Shown piece by piece: positions 43,417-53,959 of a DNA stretch of 64,000 nt. Below the pieces are notes generated by a model. That model searched no databases and was not told the origin of the DNA. It saw nothing but the letters and a program-made list of their open reading frames with translations. This DNA comes from Moraxella sp. ZY210820 (GTDB taxonomy: Bacteria; Pseudomonadota; Gammaproteobacteria; Pseudomonadales; Moraxellaceae). Location of the stretch: positions 1,240,001 to 1,304,000 of the forward strand of contig NZ_CP089978.1 in NCBI RefSeq assembly GCF_030674635.1, read 5' to 3'. A program made the position numbers and the translations under genes. Each line of letters opens with the position of its first letter. The first letter of the stretch is position 1.

Positions 43417-46305
43417 TTACAAACTCTCAATCTCCCTCACACTCTCCTTCACCTTCCCAATTTGCCCTTCTAACTCAGCCAATTTCGATTTTTCACCTTC
43501 AACAACCGCAGGCGGTGCTTTGGCGACAAAACTTTCATTGGCAAGTTTATTTGCAATTTGGTCGTATTGTTTGGTAAGTTTTTCTAGTTCTTTATTGAGA
43601 CGAGCCAATTCCACCGCAGGGTCAATCAAGCCTTTCATCGGCACATAAACGACTGCTTGTCCAATCACGCTAGATGATGATAATGGGGCTTTTTCGTCAT
43701 TATTTAAGAAAGTTAAACTTTCGACTTTGGCAAGGGCTTTAAATAATGGTTCAATACGTTTAATTTGCTCTTTTTCACTGTCATTGATGTTTTGCAATAA
43801 CACAGGCAATAATTTGGCATTACCTAAATTCATTTCGCCACGAATATTTCGCACCGCACCAATTAAACCTTGTAGCCAATTCATATCATTTTCGGCTTGC
43901 TCGTTAATACGACTTTCATCAGCGATTGGATACTCTGCAAGCATAATGCTTTCACCACCACGACCAATCATTGGAGCGAGTGTTTGCCAAATTTCTTCGG
44001 TAATAAATGGCATAATTGGGTGGGTTAAACGTAATGCTACTTCCATCACCGACAATAATACATAACGCACTTGAGCTTTACGTTCATCGCTGATATTTGG
44101 GTCATTCAATACAGGCTTGGTTAATTCGACATACCAATCGCAATATTCATTCCAAATAAAATCATAAATCGCCTGACTTGCTAAATCCAAACGATAAGTT
44201 TCAAAGGCAAGATTCACAGCAGTTTCTGCTTTTTGCAAACGGCTAATAATCCACTGTTCAGGCAATTCCCAAAGTTCTGGTTTTGCCGTTTGGTGGATTT
44301 CTTTACCGTCCACATTCATCAACACAAAACGAGTGGCATTCCAAATTTTATTGCAGAAATTACGATAGCCTTCAACGCGTTTTAAATCAAATTTAATATC
44401 ACGCCCTGTATTTGCCAACGCACAGAAGGTAAATCGCACCGCATCTGTGCCATAGGCATTGATACCGTTTTCAAATTCTTTGCGCGTGGCTTTTTCAATT
44501 TGGCTGGCTTGTTTTGGATTCATTAAACCTGCGGTACGTTTAGCCACCAAGCTTTCTAAATCAATACCATCAATCAAATCTAATGGGTCAAGCACATTGC
44601 CCTTAGATTTAGACATTTTTTGTCCTTCGCTATCACGCACTAAACCGTGTACATAAACGGTTTTAAATGGCACTTGTGGCGTACCATCTTGGTTTTTGAC
44701 AAAGTGCATGGTCATCATAATCATACGGGCAACCCAGAAGAAAATGATGTCAAAGCCAGTTACCAATACACTTGTTGGGTGGAATTTTTGTAAGATTTCA
44801 TTTTGTAAATCAATTTCTTGATTGCCTGTCCAGCCAAGCGTTGAGAATGTCCATAAGGCTGATGAGAACCAAGTATCTAACACATCTTCATCTTGTTTTA
44901 ATGCGGTATCGCCCAAATTGTACTTTTGACGAACTTCATCTTCATTGCGTCCCACATAAATATTGCCTGCTTCGTCATACCACGCAGGAATGCGATGACC
45001 CCACCATAATTGACGAGAAATACACCAATCTTGAATATCACGCATCCACGCCATATACATATTGGTATATTGTTCTGGCACAAATTTAATACGTCCGTCT
45101 TGTACCGCTTCAATGGCAGGTTTGGCTAATACTGCTGCTCTGACATACCATTGGTCAGTTAAGAATGGCTCAACAATCATACCAGAGCGGTCGCCACGAG
45201 GGGCTTTTAAAGTATAAGGCTCAATTTTTTCTAACCAACCTTCACTTTCAGCTTGTGCCACCAATTTTTTACGTGCTTCAAAACGCTCTAATCCTGCATA
45301 ATCGCTTGGTGCAGTAATACGTTCACTAACCGCTTCATCTGATTTCTTGATGAAATCAAATTCTGCTAAAATTTCAGCATTGATATTAAAAATATTGATA
45401 AGCGGTAGATTGTGGCGTTTACCGACTTCATAATCATTAAAATCGTGGGCAGGGGTGATTTTTACACAGCCAGTACCAAATTCTTTTTCCACATAATCAT
45501 CAGCGACAATTGGCACTTCACGCCCTGTAATTGGTAGCACAATGGTTTTACCAATTAAATGTCTGTAACGCTCATCTTCAGGGTGAACTGCTACCGCCGT
45601 ATCACCAAGTAAAGTCTCAGGACGTGTGGTTGCCACAACTAAATAGTCTTTACCATCAGCAGTTTTTAATGATTTATCGGCAAAGAAATATTTAAAATGC
45701 CATAATGAGCCTTGTTCTTCGTTATTTTCTACTTCAAGGTCAGATAAAGCTGTGTGTAATTTTGGATCCCAGTTTACAAGGCGTTTACCACGATAAATCA
45801 AGCCTTCTTCATGCAAACGCACAAACACTTCTTTGACCACATCGGACAAATCATCGTCCATCGTAAAGCGTTCACGAGACCAGTCCACGCTTGAACCTAA
45901 ACGGCGGATTTGACTGGTAATCGTACCACCAGATTGAGCTTTCCATTCCCATACTTTTTCTAAGAATTTTTCACGACCTAAATCATGGCGAGTAATGTTT
46001 TGTAAGCCAAGCTGGCGTTCTACCACCATTTGTGTGGCGATACCTGCATGGTCAGTGCCAGGTTGCCATAAAGTATTAAAGCCTTTCATACGATGATAAC
46101 GGGTCAAGGAATCCATGATGGTATTGTTAAAACCATGTCCCATGTGTAATGAACCCGTTACATTTGGTGGTGGCAGAGCGATAGAAAAGGATTTGTCTTT
46201 GTCTAAAGTCGGCTTAAAATAGCCGTGTTGTTCCCAACGCTCATAAGTGCCTGATTCGATTTGTACAGGGTCATAAGTCGGGGAAAGGCGGTCTAAAATA
46301 CTCAT
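43417..46305 (-). CDS. valS: Valyl-tRNA synthetase
   Basis: ValS (962 aa) charges tRNA-Val. The class I signatures are [14 protein letters not shown] (HIGH) and KMSKSKGN (KMSKS). The CP1 editing domain lies between them ([25 protein letters not shown]). A C-terminal coiled-coil tRNA-binding arm ([11 protein letters not shown]) ends the protein. I start at ATG 46303-46305 ([13 protein letters not shown]). The frame is open to 46392 but the extra 29 residues are not typical. Confidence 0.97.
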   Translation of the reverse strand: MSILDRLSPTYDPVQIESGTYERWEQHGYFKPTLDKDKSFSIALPPPNVTGSLHMGHGFNNTIMDSLTRYHRMKGFNTLWQPGTDHAGIATQMVVERQLGLQNITRHDLGREKFLEKVWEWKAQSGGTITSQIRRLGSSVDWSRERFTMDDDLSDVVKEVFVRLHEEGLIYRGKRLVNWDPKLHTALSDLEVENNEEQGSLWHFKYFFADKSLKTADGKDYLVVATTRPETLLGDTAVAVHPEDERYRHLIGKTIVLPITGREVPIVADDYVEKEFGTGCVKITPAHDFNDYEVGKRHNLPLINIFNINAEILAEFDFIKKSDEAVSERITAPSDYAGLERFEARKKLVAQAESEGWLEKIEPYTLKAPRGDRSGMIVEPFLTDQWYVRAAVLAKPAIEAVQDGRIKFVPEQYTNMYMAWMRDIQDWCISRQLWWGHRIPAWYDEAGNIYVGRNEDEVRQKYNLGDTALKQDEDVLDTWFSSALWTFSTLGWTGNQEIDLQNEILQKFHPTSVLVTGFDIIFFWVARMIMMTMHFVKNQDGTPQVPFKTVYVHGLVRDSEGQKMSKSKGNVLDPLDLIDGIDLESLVAKRTAGLMNPKQASQIEKATRKEFENGINAYGTDAVRFTFCALANTGRDIKFDLKRVEGYRNFCNKIWNATRFVLMNVDGKEIHQTAKPELWELPEQWIISRLQKAETAVNLAFETYRLDLASQAIYDFIWNEYCDWYVELTKPVLNDPNISDERKAQVRYVLLSVMEVALRLTHPIMPFITEEIWQTLAPMIGRGGESIMLAEYPIADESRINEQAENDMNWLQGLIGAVRNIRGEMNLGNAKLLPVLLQNINDSEKEQIKRIEPLFKALAKVESLTFLNNDEKAPLSSSSVIGQAVVYVPMKGLIDPAVELARLNKELEKLTKQYDQIANKLANESFVAKAPPAVVEGEKSKLAELEGQIGKVKESVREIESL

Positions 46306-46623
46306 ATAAATATTCCAATAAATTTTTGTAAAAATTCTCTCTATTTTAACATAAGAATAGGTAATAGTGTGGGGGAATTTTGAGAGATACAAACCAATCT
46401 CATAAAATATGATAAGATATTGATTTTTAATGGATTATTGTTTTTAATATGTCAAAATATATCAATAAAATCAATAAGTTAAATCACTCATGCAATTACT
46501 CTATTGATGGATATAAATGATTTGATTTAACCACATTTCTTAAAATCACATAATTATTTTCTTGAATTATTAAATGCAATATTATAACATATCTATTTTA
46601 TAATTTGTAAAAGAGAGTTAAGT
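46306..46623. other. Divergent intergenic region valS-znuD
   Basis: This 318-bp AT-rich gap separates divergent genes. It carries a Zur-type box (46575-46589) and a TATAAT (46599-46604) for znuD. No ORF or RNA gene is apparent. I could not assign a valS promoter. Confidence 0.5.
46575..46589 (+). promoter_or_regulatory. Putative Zur operator of znuD
   Basis: TGCAATA-T-TATAACA has a perfect right half-site and two mismatches in the left half relative to TGTTATANTATAACA. It lies 34 bp before the znuD ATG, at the -35 position of the TATAAT at 46599. The perfect version is upstream of rpmJ at 3809. Confidence 0.65.
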
Positions 46624-49191
46624 ATGCGTTACACAAATTTATTGTTGTGTATTTTATTAGCGATTAATGTTCCTGTTTATGCACAAGAAGTTGAGCCTGT
46701 TCAACAACTTGAAACAATTGAAATCTATGCTCAAGAACAAAAAATCAATGGCTTAGCTTTTGATGAAAGTAAAAAAGCGAGTGATGTTATCATTAAGCGT
46801 GAAAAATTACAGGGTAAATCTGCAACATTGGGCAATGCATTAGCGGGTGAACGAGGTATCCATAGCAATCCTTTTGGTGGTGGTGCTTCAGCACCTGTGA
46901 TTCGTGGTCAAGAAGGTGTGCGTGTAAAAGTCCTACAAAACGGAACTGATGTGGTCGATATGTCTAATATTTCGCCAGACCATGCTGTTGCGGTGGATAC
47001 ATTGCTTGCTAGTCAAGTTGAATTAGTGCGTGGGTCTGCAACTTTAATGTATGCAACAGCTTCTCCTGCAGGGGTTGTTAATGTTGTGGATAATCGCATT
47101 CCTGCTTCCATTCCAGAAAAGGGTTATGAAGGAGAAATTTTTAGCCGTTACAATACTTCAAGTAATGAAAAGCTACTTACCGCAGGAACAACAGTTGGTT
47201 TAGGAAAACATCTAGCCTTGCGTATGGAAGGCTTACTACGCCGTGCAGATAATTATACAGTACCAAATCTAGTCATTAATACTGGCGAAGACCCTGTAAA
47301 ACGTTTACCTGATTCTTATAATAACTCTAATGTAGGCACTTTAGGTTTATCATGGGTGGGGTCTCAAGGTTATCTAGGAGTAGCGGTAAGTGAACGCCAA
47401 GATAAATATGGCTTAGTTGGTCATAATCATATGTTTGATTATTGTGCACCTCATCTATTTAATTCAGAATATCCAAGTTATTTAAATGCTTATCCCCATT
47501 TAATGGATAGTCATCATATCTCAAAAAGACTACATGATATGCATTGCGGTAATAATCATGCCGATAATCCCGAACATAACCATGACAATATCTACGGACA
47601 TCACCATGAACATGGAGACAAAGGTCCATGGGTAGATTTAAAATCAAGACGTTATGATTTACGTGGAGAATGGCTAAACCCAATCATAGGTATTGATAAA
47701 TTACGCTTAAGTACAACTTATAGTAAATATCATCATGATGAACGTGGAGATGGTAAGACCTATTTAAGTCAGTATGAAAAAGAACAAATTGCTCGTGGTT
47801 ATATTTCTAGCAATGTCAAAAAGAAACTCGGTCAAGCCGAATTTATGAAAAACAACCCTGAGTCAGTTTATGACAATAAGGGATTGAATATGCGTTTAGA
47901 ACTCCAGCATCAACCATTAGGCGATATTAATCATTATGGTGAATTAAAGGGACATTGGGGGATTCAATATCAAACTCAAACTAGTTCAGTCAAACGCCCT
48001 TATATTGTAGTGAATGACAGTGTTACTTATGGTGAACGACAACCAACAGGGCGTTTGCCTTTAGTTGATAATAAGCTAAAACAATTTAGTATTTTTGGTT
48101 TAGAACAATATAGACTGAAAAATTTTACTTTTGAATTAGCTGCTCGTGCTGAAAAACAACAGATTCCAATTAAATACGATATGCAATATCTCGCTGATGT
48201 AATGCAGCACAGTAAGGATAAATTGCCCGCTTTAGATACTTATAAAGAAAATGCTTTTTCTTATGCAGGTACAGTATTATGGGATTTTAAGCCTGATTAT
48301 CGTTTATCATTTACAGCTTCACATAATGAACGTTTACCAACACCAATGGAATTGTATTACCATGGCAAGCATTTAGCAACCAATTCTTTTCAATATGGTA
48401 ATCGCCATTTAGATAAAGAGCAATCAAATAATTTTGAATTAGGTTTAATGTACAACGGTCATCAATGGGATTATAAATTCAGTACCTATTATAATCGTTT
48501 CAAAAATTATATCCATAACCAAAATCTATATCGTGAAGGTAATTTATTTCAACGCCGTTATACCCAATCGAGAGCCAATATTTACGGTATTGAAGGTGAA
48601 GTGAGTTATCGTTTTGTACCAGAACAGCAAATTACTGTATATGGTGATTATGTTGTAGGTAAGTTATCCAAATTACCCAAAATTTATGGCGATTTAATTT
48701 ATAGTGATGGCTATGATTGTATCAGTACCGATGAATATGGCGATTATGAAGATATTTGTTATGATGTAATTGGTGTTGAAACGATTAGCCCACCCAATCG
48801 CTATGCTCCACGAATGCCACCTGCTCGACTTGGTTTAGAACTTAAAAGTACATGGAATGATGCTTGGACAACATATTTAGATATTATGCATGTATTTGAA
48901 CAAAAACGTACTTCAACTTCAATTTGGGTCAAAGAGAAATCTGATGATGACAAAACCAAAAAAAGTGGTGCAAAATTAAATACCTACCCTATCCCTGAAG
49001 ATCGTACCAAAGGCTATACCATGCTTAATTTAGGTGTAGATTATAAACGTCAATGGGGTGGATTAGATTATCGTATTTCATTTAATGCTAATAACTTATT
49101 GAATGAAAAAGTATATATTCATAATTCATACTTACCTTATGTACCACAAATGGGACGTAATTTTAGTTTAGGGTTAAATGTAAAATTTTAA
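46624..49191 (+). CDS. znuD: TonB-dependent zinc receptor ZnuD-type
   Basis: This 855-aa outer-membrane receptor has a signal peptide cut after VYA-Q. A TonB-box region (LETIEIYA) leads into the plug domain (GERGIHSNPFGGGASAPVIRG, ELVRGSATLMYA). A barrel follows, ending GRNFSLGLNVKF with terminal Phe. Residues 267-331 form a histidine-rich extracellular loop of about 15 His with Cys274 and Cys308, as in Neisseria ZnuD. Together with a Zur-type box upstream, this supports zinc uptake. Import would also need TonB and the ZnuABC transporter, which are not in the window. Confidence 0.88.
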   Translation: MRYTNLLLCILLAINVPVYAQEVEPVQQLETIEIYAQEQKINGLAFDESKKASDVIIKREKLQGKSATLGNALAGERGIHSNPFGGGASAPVIRGQEGVRVKVLQNGTDVVDMSNISPDHAVAVDTLLASQVELVRGSATLMYATASPAGVVNVVDNRIPASIPEKGYEGEIFSRYNTSSNEKLLTAGTTVGLGKHLALRMEGLLRRADNYTVPNLVINTGEDPVKRLPDSYNNSNVGTLGLSWVGSQGYLGVAVSERQDKYGLVGHNHMFDYCAPHLFNSEYPSYLNAYPHLMDSHHISKRLHDMHCGNNHADNPEHNHDNIYGHHHEHGDKGPWVDLKSRRYDLRGEWLNPIIGIDKLRLSTTYSKYHHDERGDGKTYLSQYEKEQIARGYISSNVKKKLGQAEFMKNNPESVYDNKGLNMRLELQHQPLGDINHYGELKGHWGIQYQTQTSSVKRPYIVVNDSVTYGERQPTGRLPLVDNKLKQFSIFGLEQYRLKNFTFELAARAEKQQIPIKYDMQYLADVMQHSKDKLPALDTYKENAFSYAGTVLWDFKPDYRLSFTASHNERLPTPMELYYHGKHLATNSFQYGNRHLDKEQSNNFELGLMYNGHQWDYKFSTYYNRFKNYIHNQNLYREGNLFQRRYTQSRANIYGIEGEVSYRFVPEQQITVYGDYVVGKLSKLPKIYGDLIYSDGYDCISTDEYGDYEDICYDVIGVETISPPNRYAPRMPPARLGLELKSTWNDAWTTYLDIMHVFEQKRTSTSIWVKEKSDDDKTKKSGAKLNTYPIPEDRTKGYTMLNLGVDYKRQWGGLDYRISFNANNLLNEKVYIHNSYLPYVPQMGRNFSLGLNVKF

Positions 49192-49253
49192 TCTTATTGA
49201 ACGTGAGTTTAGCTTAAATTAAATTTTATAACTCATTGAAATATAAGATTAAA

Positions 49254-49350
49254 TAGGGTTGATTAGCAATTAAAGCTACGCACGATGTACTATTTTGATA
49301 AAAACTTGTATAAAAGTGCGTCTTACGAAACAATGTTTCTCAACCCTACT
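49254..49350. repeat. Imperfect palindromic repeat between znuD and metR
   Basis: ATAGGGTTGA (49254-49263) and TCAACCCTAC (49340-49349) are inverted ends. The next 20-25 bp on each side are also related (GCTACGCAC against GTGCGTCTTAC reversed). It could be a MITE-like element or act as a terminator. The whole 326-bp gap up to metR contains only this element and the MetR site. Confidence 0.55.
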
Positions 49351-49490
49351 CTCCATCGATTGAGTCCATCTTTTCTTTAATATCAAATCGTTATATTGAA
49401 AAATACTCCGAATTCATCTCACTATACCTTCAAATCAGCGTATTGATTATGATATTTTTATTAATAAATTTCACTTTTAATATGATATAA

Positions 49491-49503
49491 TGAATGAAAT
49501 TCA
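49491..49503 (+). promoter_or_regulatory. Putative MetR binding site
   Basis: TGAATGAAATTCA matches the MetR consensus TGAANNNNNTTCA exactly. It lies 14 bp before the metR start, where binding would repress its own transcription. Confidence 0.65.
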
Positions 49504-49517
49504 CTATAATGAGATGA

Positions 49518-50441
49518 ATGATGCTTGAATTACGCCATCTTAAAACATTAGTTGCATTACGTGAACATGGTTCATTGGTTGCGGCGGCTGATGATTTATG
49601 TTTAACACCATCAGCAATTTCTCATCAACTCAAAGAATTAGACCATTGGTTTGGAGTAGAAATCGTTAATCGCCGAAGTCGTCCAGTACAATTCTCTCAT
49701 GTAGGCGAACGTTTATTAAAATTAGCTGATGATGTTTTACCACAAATACAATTAGCACAAAGTGATATTGCACGTTTATTGCATGGACAAACAGGTCGGA
49801 TTATTTTTTCATCAGAATGTCATAGCTGTTTTGATTGGTTAATGCCATTATTAAATCAATATCGCCAACAATATCCTGATGTTGATTTAGATTTTACCTC
49901 GGGATTTGAGTCTAATCCACATGAATTATTACAACAAGGCGAATTTGATTTACTCATTACTGCCGACCCAATTAGCTTATCTAATATTGAATATTTTCCA
50001 ATTTTTGAATATGAAAGTCGCTTAGTTTTAGCCAACACACATCATTTGACCAAAAAAAATGATATTCAAGTACATGATTTAGCTGAAGAAATGCTCATCA
50101 CCTATCCTGTTGATAAACATCGTTTAGATATTATGGCTAAATTATTTATTCCCGCCAATATGCAACCTAAACAAATTCGTACCACAGATTTTACCCCAAT
50201 GTTAATTCAACTGGTTGCGAGTGGTCGTGGTATTACCGCCCTACCTGACTGGGTGGTATATGAATATGAACAAAAAGGATGGGTTACTTCTAAGCGTTTG
50301 CATTGTGTCAGTCAGACAGGATTACGCCGTACACTTTATGCAGGTTATCGTATGAATGATAAAGAAAAAAATTATTTTGTTGGATTTTTAAAACAGTTAG
50401 AAAAGTTTTCTAAAAATCGTGAAAATTATTATACAGAGTAG
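49518..50441 (+). CDS. metR: LysR-family regulator MetR
   Basis: MetR (307 aa) activates methionine biosynthesis genes with homocysteine as co-effector. The N-terminal helix-turn-helix reads LRHLKTLVALREHGSL and LCLTPSAISHQLKEL. In the effector domain, ECHSCFDWLMPLL, DLDFTSGFESNP and ITYPVDKHRLDI correspond closely to E. coli MetR. The conserved segment ALPDWVVYEYEQKGWV is near the end. Target genes such as metE are not in the window. Confidence 0.92.
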   Translation: MMLELRHLKTLVALREHGSLVAAADDLCLTPSAISHQLKELDHWFGVEIVNRRSRPVQFSHVGERLLKLADDVLPQIQLAQSDIARLLHGQTGRIIFSSECHSCFDWLMPLLNQYRQQYPDVDLDFTSGFESNPHELLQQGEFDLLITADPISLSNIEYFPIFEYESRLVLANTHHLTKKNDIQVHDLAEEMLITYPVDKHRLDIMAKLFIPANMQPKQIRTTDFTPMLIQLVASGRGITALPDWVVYEYEQKGWVTSKRLHCVSQTGLRRTLYAGYRMNDKEKNYFVGFLKQLEKFSKNRENYYTE

Positions 50442-50499
50442 TGTTGTGCTACCCTCATATGTTTGTATTTCCCCTGAATATTATCATATTAGGGGAATA

Positions 50500-51114
50500 T
50501 TATCTAAACCCTCTTTGCAATGCCAAATACATCATTGCCACGTTAATTGAATCATTCAACGCATCATGTCGTGGTAAATCGGGGATTCCTAGATTTTTAA
50601 ACATACTTGCCATACGCAAATCCACCACCATATCATAACGATTTCGCTCAATTTCACGGCGATAATATAAACTCGACACTTCAATTTGCTGTTGCGGTAG
50701 GCGAATACCGAGCATTGGTTTTAAAAATTTATTTACCATTGCCACATCATATTCCAAATAATAACCAACCAACGGACGACCGCCAACAAAGGTCAAAAAT
50801 TGTTTTAATGCCTCTTCAATTGGTAAACCATCTCGTAAATCTTTAGGGCGTAAACCATGAATCGTTACATTGGTTGCCTCCATCATACCTTCAGGTTTCA
50901 CCAATACATAAAATGATTCATTGGTTAAAATCTGATTATCACGAATTTTTACTGCACCAATGGAAATAATTTCCGCCTCTTTCACATCTAAACTGGTGGT
51001 TTCACAATCAAAACTGACCAATTCATTTGGATGTTCATCATATAAATAAGCATATTGTTCATCTTTTAATTTTTTGCGTTCATAATGACGGACTATTTTT
51101 TGCCATAAAGACAT
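50500..51114 (-). CDS. DnaQ-like 3'-5' exonuclease
   Basis: This 204-aa DEDDh exonuclease has motif I FDCETTSLD, motif II with VGYYLEYDVAMVNKFL and motif III RHDALNDS. It resembles the epsilon subunit of DNA polymerase III but has an extra basic N-terminus (WQKIVRHYERKKLKDEQ) and lacks the beta-clamp tail. The same pairing with a DUF294 nucleotidyltransferase upstream is seen in other gammaproteobacteria. It may act on DNA or RNA and the substrate is unknown. A REP-like palindrome separates it from the upstream gene. Confidence 0.85.
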   Translation of the reverse strand: MSLWQKIVRHYERKKLKDEQYAYLYDEHPNELVSFDCETTSLDVKEAEIISIGAVKIRDNQILTNESFYVLVKPEGMMEATNVTIHGLRPKDLRDGLPIEEALKQFLTFVGGRPLVGYYLEYDVAMVNKFLKPMLGIRLPQQQIEVSSLYYRREIERNRYDMVVDLRMASMFKNLGIPDLPRHDALNDSINVAMMYLALQRGFR

Positions 51115-51159
51115 CTTAATTTCACCATTAAAAAATCATCATCAATTTATTTTCATAAA

Positions 51160-51183
51160 GGGCAAAAATATTTTGCCCCTACA
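51160..51183. repeat. REP-like palindrome
   Basis: GGGCAAAA-ata-TTTTGCCCCTAC is a perfect 8-bp hairpin with the CCCCTAC end shared by the other copies (17246, 17290, 34668). It lies between two co-directional genes. Confidence 0.75.
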
Positions 51184-51210
51184 GCCTTTTCAATGTTTAT
51201 CATCAAACGA

Positions 51211-53016
51211 TTACATGGTATTTAAATGAAAATGCACACGAATAATTTGTTTAAAATCTTTCACCACTCGCAAGGCATCTTTTAATAAATCCCGTTCCAA
51301 TGTTGATAAACTATGGACTTCGACTTGGTTTGGTACGATTTGCTGATTATTTTTCACATAGCGAATATTAAATTTTAAACGTAAATCCATAAAATACGCC
51401 AACGCCTCTGATAAATCCTGCCCAAATTGTTTATCTAAGGCATTAACAACAACTAATTTTTGAATACGTTCAAAGGTATTTGTTTCACTAATTTTATGTT
51501 CAACACATAATGCTCGTACACCGTGTACAATCGGGAATAATCCCATTTTTTTAATATCCATCGTTTTACGTTCATTGCCCAATAATTTAGCAAAAAAGCC
51601 TTGTGAATGGTCTTGGAATTGATCCACCGCTCGAGCAAACATCATCAACATACCTGCATCATTACTCAAATAAGTCGCAAGATGTTGTTTAACATCATCA
51701 AGCAATTCAATATTCCCTGCAATCGCTTGTGCATCATAAAAAATTGCTAAATTCATCATACTATTTGGGTCAGGACGAATACACCACGATACCACCATCT
51801 TTTTAAAGTCAGCAATTGGTTTCCGCCAATCAGGATTATTTGCCATAATTTTACCCTTACATGGTGGATAGCCTAGTTTTTCTAGTACGATGGCAAGTTG
51901 CTCAGTCGCTTGTTCTGCCATAGTAAGGTCAGCATCTGGTTGTAAAATCAAAGCATTATCTTGGTCGGTTTTTAGCACCTGCTCGCCACGTCCCTCCGAA
52001 CCCATGACAAATAAGCACGATTTTTCAATCAATTCTGGTGGAGCCACAAAATGCCATGCTTTTTCAATCAAGCTCTTATTTAATACTCGCATCAGTTGAG
52101 CCAGTTGCATTGCACGCATACCATTACCATGTAGGGATTGAATCATAATGTTCATTTGTTGAGCAATATTTTCTAATTGTTCAATATTTTCTACATTTTC
52201 CAAACGTTCAGCAATCAGTTGGCTATGATTTGACACATAAGCTAAAATATCCATTTGTTCCAGTGTACCTATTGGCTCACCTTCTTCTTCCACCACCAAA
52301 CGTTGGATTTTATATTGCATCATTTTTAATAAAGCATTAAAAATATAATCATGTTGGTCAATACTAATTAGATTAAAATTCGCCCATATATGTGTTATGT
52401 CCTGTGCTGATGCCCCTTGTATTATGATATCTCTAAACACCGCCTCAGTAAATATACCCACTTTATTTTGATGACGAACTAGAGCTGATTTGACACGATT
52501 TTTCTTCATCATTTGAGCAGTTTCAGTGAGCGTTTGTTGCCCATCAATCCACAAAGTATTGCCACGAAATGCATCTTGAACCTTAGAAATAAATAACCCT
52601 GCCCATTCTCGCTCTGTTTTTTGTCCTAAAATACTGGAAAATTTATCGGTAATATTAGCATAAAAATAGGTCGCAAACTGTACATTACTTTCAATTAACT
52701 GTAATACTATCGCTTTAGGTAAGGTATATAATAATGCCTCTTCTGCTACAATAAATTGATGATGACTTAATCCTTCCAATAATCCTCGTGTATCAAAAGT
52801 ATCTTTAGGGTGATATAAATTCACAACTTCGCCATCTGCTCCAATTTCTTTAATCAATCCTTTGAGTACAATATATAAGCTATCAATATTGCTTTCTGGC
52901 TGAATCACCACCTGTTCATCATGAAAAAAAGCAATATTCACTGCATTTTGTAAGATATTTCGCTCAATGGGATTTAAAACATCATAAGGGGCATAGTTAA
53001 AGTCAAAACGTTCCAT
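51211..53016 (-). CDS. Cyclic-nucleotide/CBS/DUF294 nucleotidyltransferase-like protein
   Basis: This 601-aa cytoplasmic protein has four modules. A cNMP-binding-like domain lies at about 1-130. Two CBS domains lie at about 150-270. A DUF294 nucleotidyltransferase-like domain follows with MGSEGRGEQVLKTDQDNALIL and its metal-site D-x-D-x-A. A DUF294_C substrate domain completes the protein. It resembles a GlnD-like signal-sensing nucleotidyltransferase. Targets are unknown. The downstream exonuclease gene is its usual partner. Confidence 0.87.
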   Translation of the reverse strand: MERFDFNYAPYDVLNPIERNILQNAVNIAFFHDEQVVIQPESNIDSLYIVLKGLIKEIGADGEVVNLYHPKDTFDTRGLLEGLSHHQFIVAEEALLYTLPKAIVLQLIESNVQFATYFYANITDKFSSILGQKTEREWAGLFISKVQDAFRGNTLWIDGQQTLTETAQMMKKNRVKSALVRHQNKVGIFTEAVFRDIIIQGASAQDITHIWANFNLISIDQHDYIFNALLKMMQYKIQRLVVEEEGEPIGTLEQMDILAYVSNHSQLIAERLENVENIEQLENIAQQMNIMIQSLHGNGMRAMQLAQLMRVLNKSLIEKAWHFVAPPELIEKSCLFVMGSEGRGEQVLKTDQDNALILQPDADLTMAEQATEQLAIVLEKLGYPPCKGKIMANNPDWRKPIADFKKMVVSWCIRPDPNSMMNLAIFYDAQAIAGNIELLDDVKQHLATYLSNDAGMLMMFARAVDQFQDHSQGFFAKLLGNERKTMDIKKMGLFPIVHGVRALCVEHKISETNTFERIQKLVVVNALDKQFGQDLSEALAYFMDLRLKFNIRYVKNNQQIVPNQVEVHSLSTLERDLLKDALRVVKDFKQIIRVHFHLNTM

Positions 53017-53175
53017 AACAGACTACTCTTAGCGACTATTTACCTTAATCATACACTTTTTTAAAGGGTTTGACTAGTCTAAATATAAAAAGTTTATTCT
53101 GATTATAAAATGTTATTTTTCAAATAGTTGTAATAATTTATCCAACCTGACTATCAATAAATATTCCAAATAAAA

Positions 53176-53201
53176 AAGCACAATAAATGATTATTGTGCT
53201 T
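53176..53201 (-). terminator. Intrinsic terminator of hup
   Basis: A perfect 11-bp stem, AAGCACAATAA with TTATTGTGCTT, has a 4-nt loop. On the reverse strand it is followed by TTTT. It lies just after the hup stop codon. Confidence 0.88.
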
Positions 53202-53228
53202 CATTTTTTAAATTTGACCGTCAAGATA

Positions 53229-53540
53229 TTATTTTTTCTTTTTAGTCGCTTTTTTTGGTGCTTCTTTCACATCAACTGCATCTTTAAATGCTTTACCTGG
53301 TTTAAAACTTGGTAATTTTGCTGCTGCAATTGTTAAAGGCTCTTTGGTTTTTGGGTTAAAACCTTGACGCTCTGCACGCTCTTTGATTGCAAATGTACCA
53401 AAGCCAATTAAAGTTACGCTATCGCCTTTTACCAATGCTTCAGTAATACTACTAGTTACTGCATCTAATGCTTTAGCTGCATCTACTTTTGTCAGACCTG
53501 ATTTTTCTGCAATTGCATCAATTAATTCTGATTTATTCAT
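53229..53540 (-). CDS. hup: HU-family DNA-binding protein
   Basis: This 103-aa nucleoid protein bends and compacts DNA. It reads [18 protein letters not shown], then the [20 protein letters not shown] beta-arm and [12 protein letters not shown] lysine-rich tail (KKATKKKK) extends past the usual 90 residues. The frame is open to 53588, but ATG 53538-53540 follows a GAGGAT site and matches the HU N-terminus. Highly expressed in most bacteria. Confidence 0.95.
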   Translation of the reverse strand: MNKSELIDAIAEKSGLTKVDAAKALDAVTSSITEALVKGDSVTLIGFGTFAIKERAERQGFNPKTKEPLTIAAAKLPSFKPGKAFKDAVDVKEAPKKATKKKK

Positions 53541-53959
53541 CTGTTTAATCCTCAAATTTAGGGGTATATTGATTTGATTTTTAGTCATAATTTAACTTAT
53601 GTCTATAAAACCAAATTCATTATGTGCTTTTATATCAATGCTAGAAAAATATTGCAAGTCATTCATCTATTTTTTAATAAAAAAACAACTTATATGCTTA
53701 AATTTTCCCTATTTAGATGGTCTAACCTAAATTTTTGCCTTAAATCAGTATTTCTTTTATAGAAATATCACTCTGTAACAATACTGCTAAAATACAGAAT
53801 TCCATTTCATTTAATATACCAATATATAACAATACGTCTTATCTCATATTGATTTTAGTGAACATTTTTTGTACATCAATTCCTATTCAGGACTAGCCAT
53901 TTTATACTATTTGTTTTAATCTAGGCAAATTACAGCAAGTTATTTTTTAAATCAGTATT
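53541..53959. other. Intergenic region between hup and the UbiJ-like gene
   Basis: This 419-bp AT-rich gap lies between divergent genes. I see no plausible ORF or RNA gene. A TATACT at 53903-53908 is a possible -10 element for the downstream gene. The hup ribosome site is at the left edge. Confidence 0.4.

Noticed and set aside
44772-45089. 105-aa forward frame over valS
   Set aside because: Antisense shadow of valS without supporting motifs or ribosome site.
46306-46392. Longer N-terminus for valS
   Set aside because: The 29 extra residues are not typical and ATG 46305 starts the canonical [13 protein letters not shown].
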